Notes under the pieces: model-generated | Seen by the model: the letters and a program-made list of their open reading frames with translations, nothing else | Told to the model about the DNA's origin: nothing | Database searches by the model: none | Shown: piece by piece, positions 33,411 to 33,557 of the stretch | Layout of the letters: each line of letters opens with the position of its first letter | Numbering within the stretch: position 1 is the first letter of the stretch | Assembly (NCBI GenBank): GCA_028281465.1 | Contig: JANQJV010000081.1 | Span: forward strand, 1 to 33,557 | DNA from: Azospirillaceae bacterium | GTDB lineage: Bacteria; Pseudomonadota; Alphaproteobacteria; Azospirillales; Azospirillaceae | DNA length: 33,557 nucleotides | Direction: 5' to 3' | Translations under genes and position numbers: made by a program

Positions 33411-33557
33411 GGAGCGCCGACGCCCCGTCGGCCCAGCCCGTCAACCCGGCACCGCGGCGGGAACACCGGACACCGTCCGCCGTCCGCGGAGCTGTGGCCA
33501 TCCGACGGCGGCCCCCGCACCGGCGTGCACACGAGGCCGACGAGGCGTCGGCGCTCC
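33411..33557. repeat. 147-bp element with 22-bp inverted ends, copy R5
   Basis: The left end GGAGCGCCGACGCCCCGTCG (continuing GC) and the right end, read on the other strand as GGAGCGCCGACGCCTCGTCG (continuing GC), match at 21 of 22 positions. Each end is itself a small hairpin (GCCGACG-CC-CGTCGGC type). The outer GGAGCGCCG is the same as the bounding motif of R2 and R3, so this appears to be a diverged member of the same hairpin family with a different core. The right end coincides with the window end. Confidence 0.65.

Overview
The window looks like a chromosomal stretch from a GC-rich alphaproteobacterium, most likely Rhodospirillales-like. This rests on the very high third-position GC, an alphaproteobacterial-type Rieske/bc1 protein, a CcmAB pair, HyuC-type amidohydrolase, DUF482 and DUF29 proteins, and short GC-rich hairpin repeats between genes. 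No rRNA, tRNA, phage genes or CRISPR array were seen. Taxonomy is inferred from gene style, not from a marker gene.

Layout. 1-905: mobile-element debris (a hairpin repeat, IS91-type and IS630-type transposase fragments joined at a 13-bp x 5 tandem repeat). 906-2177: an EntS-like MFS exporter. 2178-3520: a poorly coding stretch with a minus-strand peptide resembling a subtilase propeptide (apparent frameshift) and an AT-rich island. 3521-5578: a compact redox cluster, Crp/Fnr regulator - DUF2892 membrane protein - Rieske protein - exported DsrE-like protein. 5699-8898: a GT9 glycosyltransferase, ccmA-ccmB (heme/cytochrome c maturation exporter) and a flavin-split-barrel protein. 9114-13473: a GntR/FCD regulator, a truncated DUF29 gene, a Zn-dependent N-carbamoyl-amino-acid hydrolase-like enzyme and an ABC half-exporter.

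13495-16398: two divergently transcribed exported proteins of unknown function; the larger has two similar folded ends joined by a long Pro/Ala-rich linker. 16399-17926: 1.5 kb of gene-poor DNA with a second hairpin repeat. 17927-22176: a PotD-like lipoprotein whose stop codon overlaps the start of a 1052-residue hybrid histidine kinase (sensor, HisKA/HATPase, two receivers, HPt), probably a ligand-capturing sensor pair. 22400-25064 (minus strand): an isoquinoline-1-oxidoreductase-type molybdenum hydroxylase, small Fe-S and large Mo subunits. 25506-26350: decaying PD-(D/E)XK-like and P-loop fragments. 26447-29519: purD, a RidA-family protein and a DUF482/FemAB-like acyltransferase. 29589-31917: two 334-residue TAXI-like periplasmic binding proteins made by a tandem duplication that also copied the tail of the acyltransferase gene. 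32001-33056: a D-2-hydroxyacid dehydrogenase, followed by stacked small repeats, including a 131-bp MITE-like element with perfect 23-bp inverted ends and a 147-bp element with near-perfect 22-bp inverted ends.

The most interesting units are the Crp-DUF2892-Rieske-DsrE cluster (an orphan Rieske without cytochrome b or c1), the translationally coupled binding-protein/hybrid-kinase pair, the duplicated binding proteins without any transporter, and the family of nested hairpin elements. Most other genes are ordinary housekeeping or metabolic genes.
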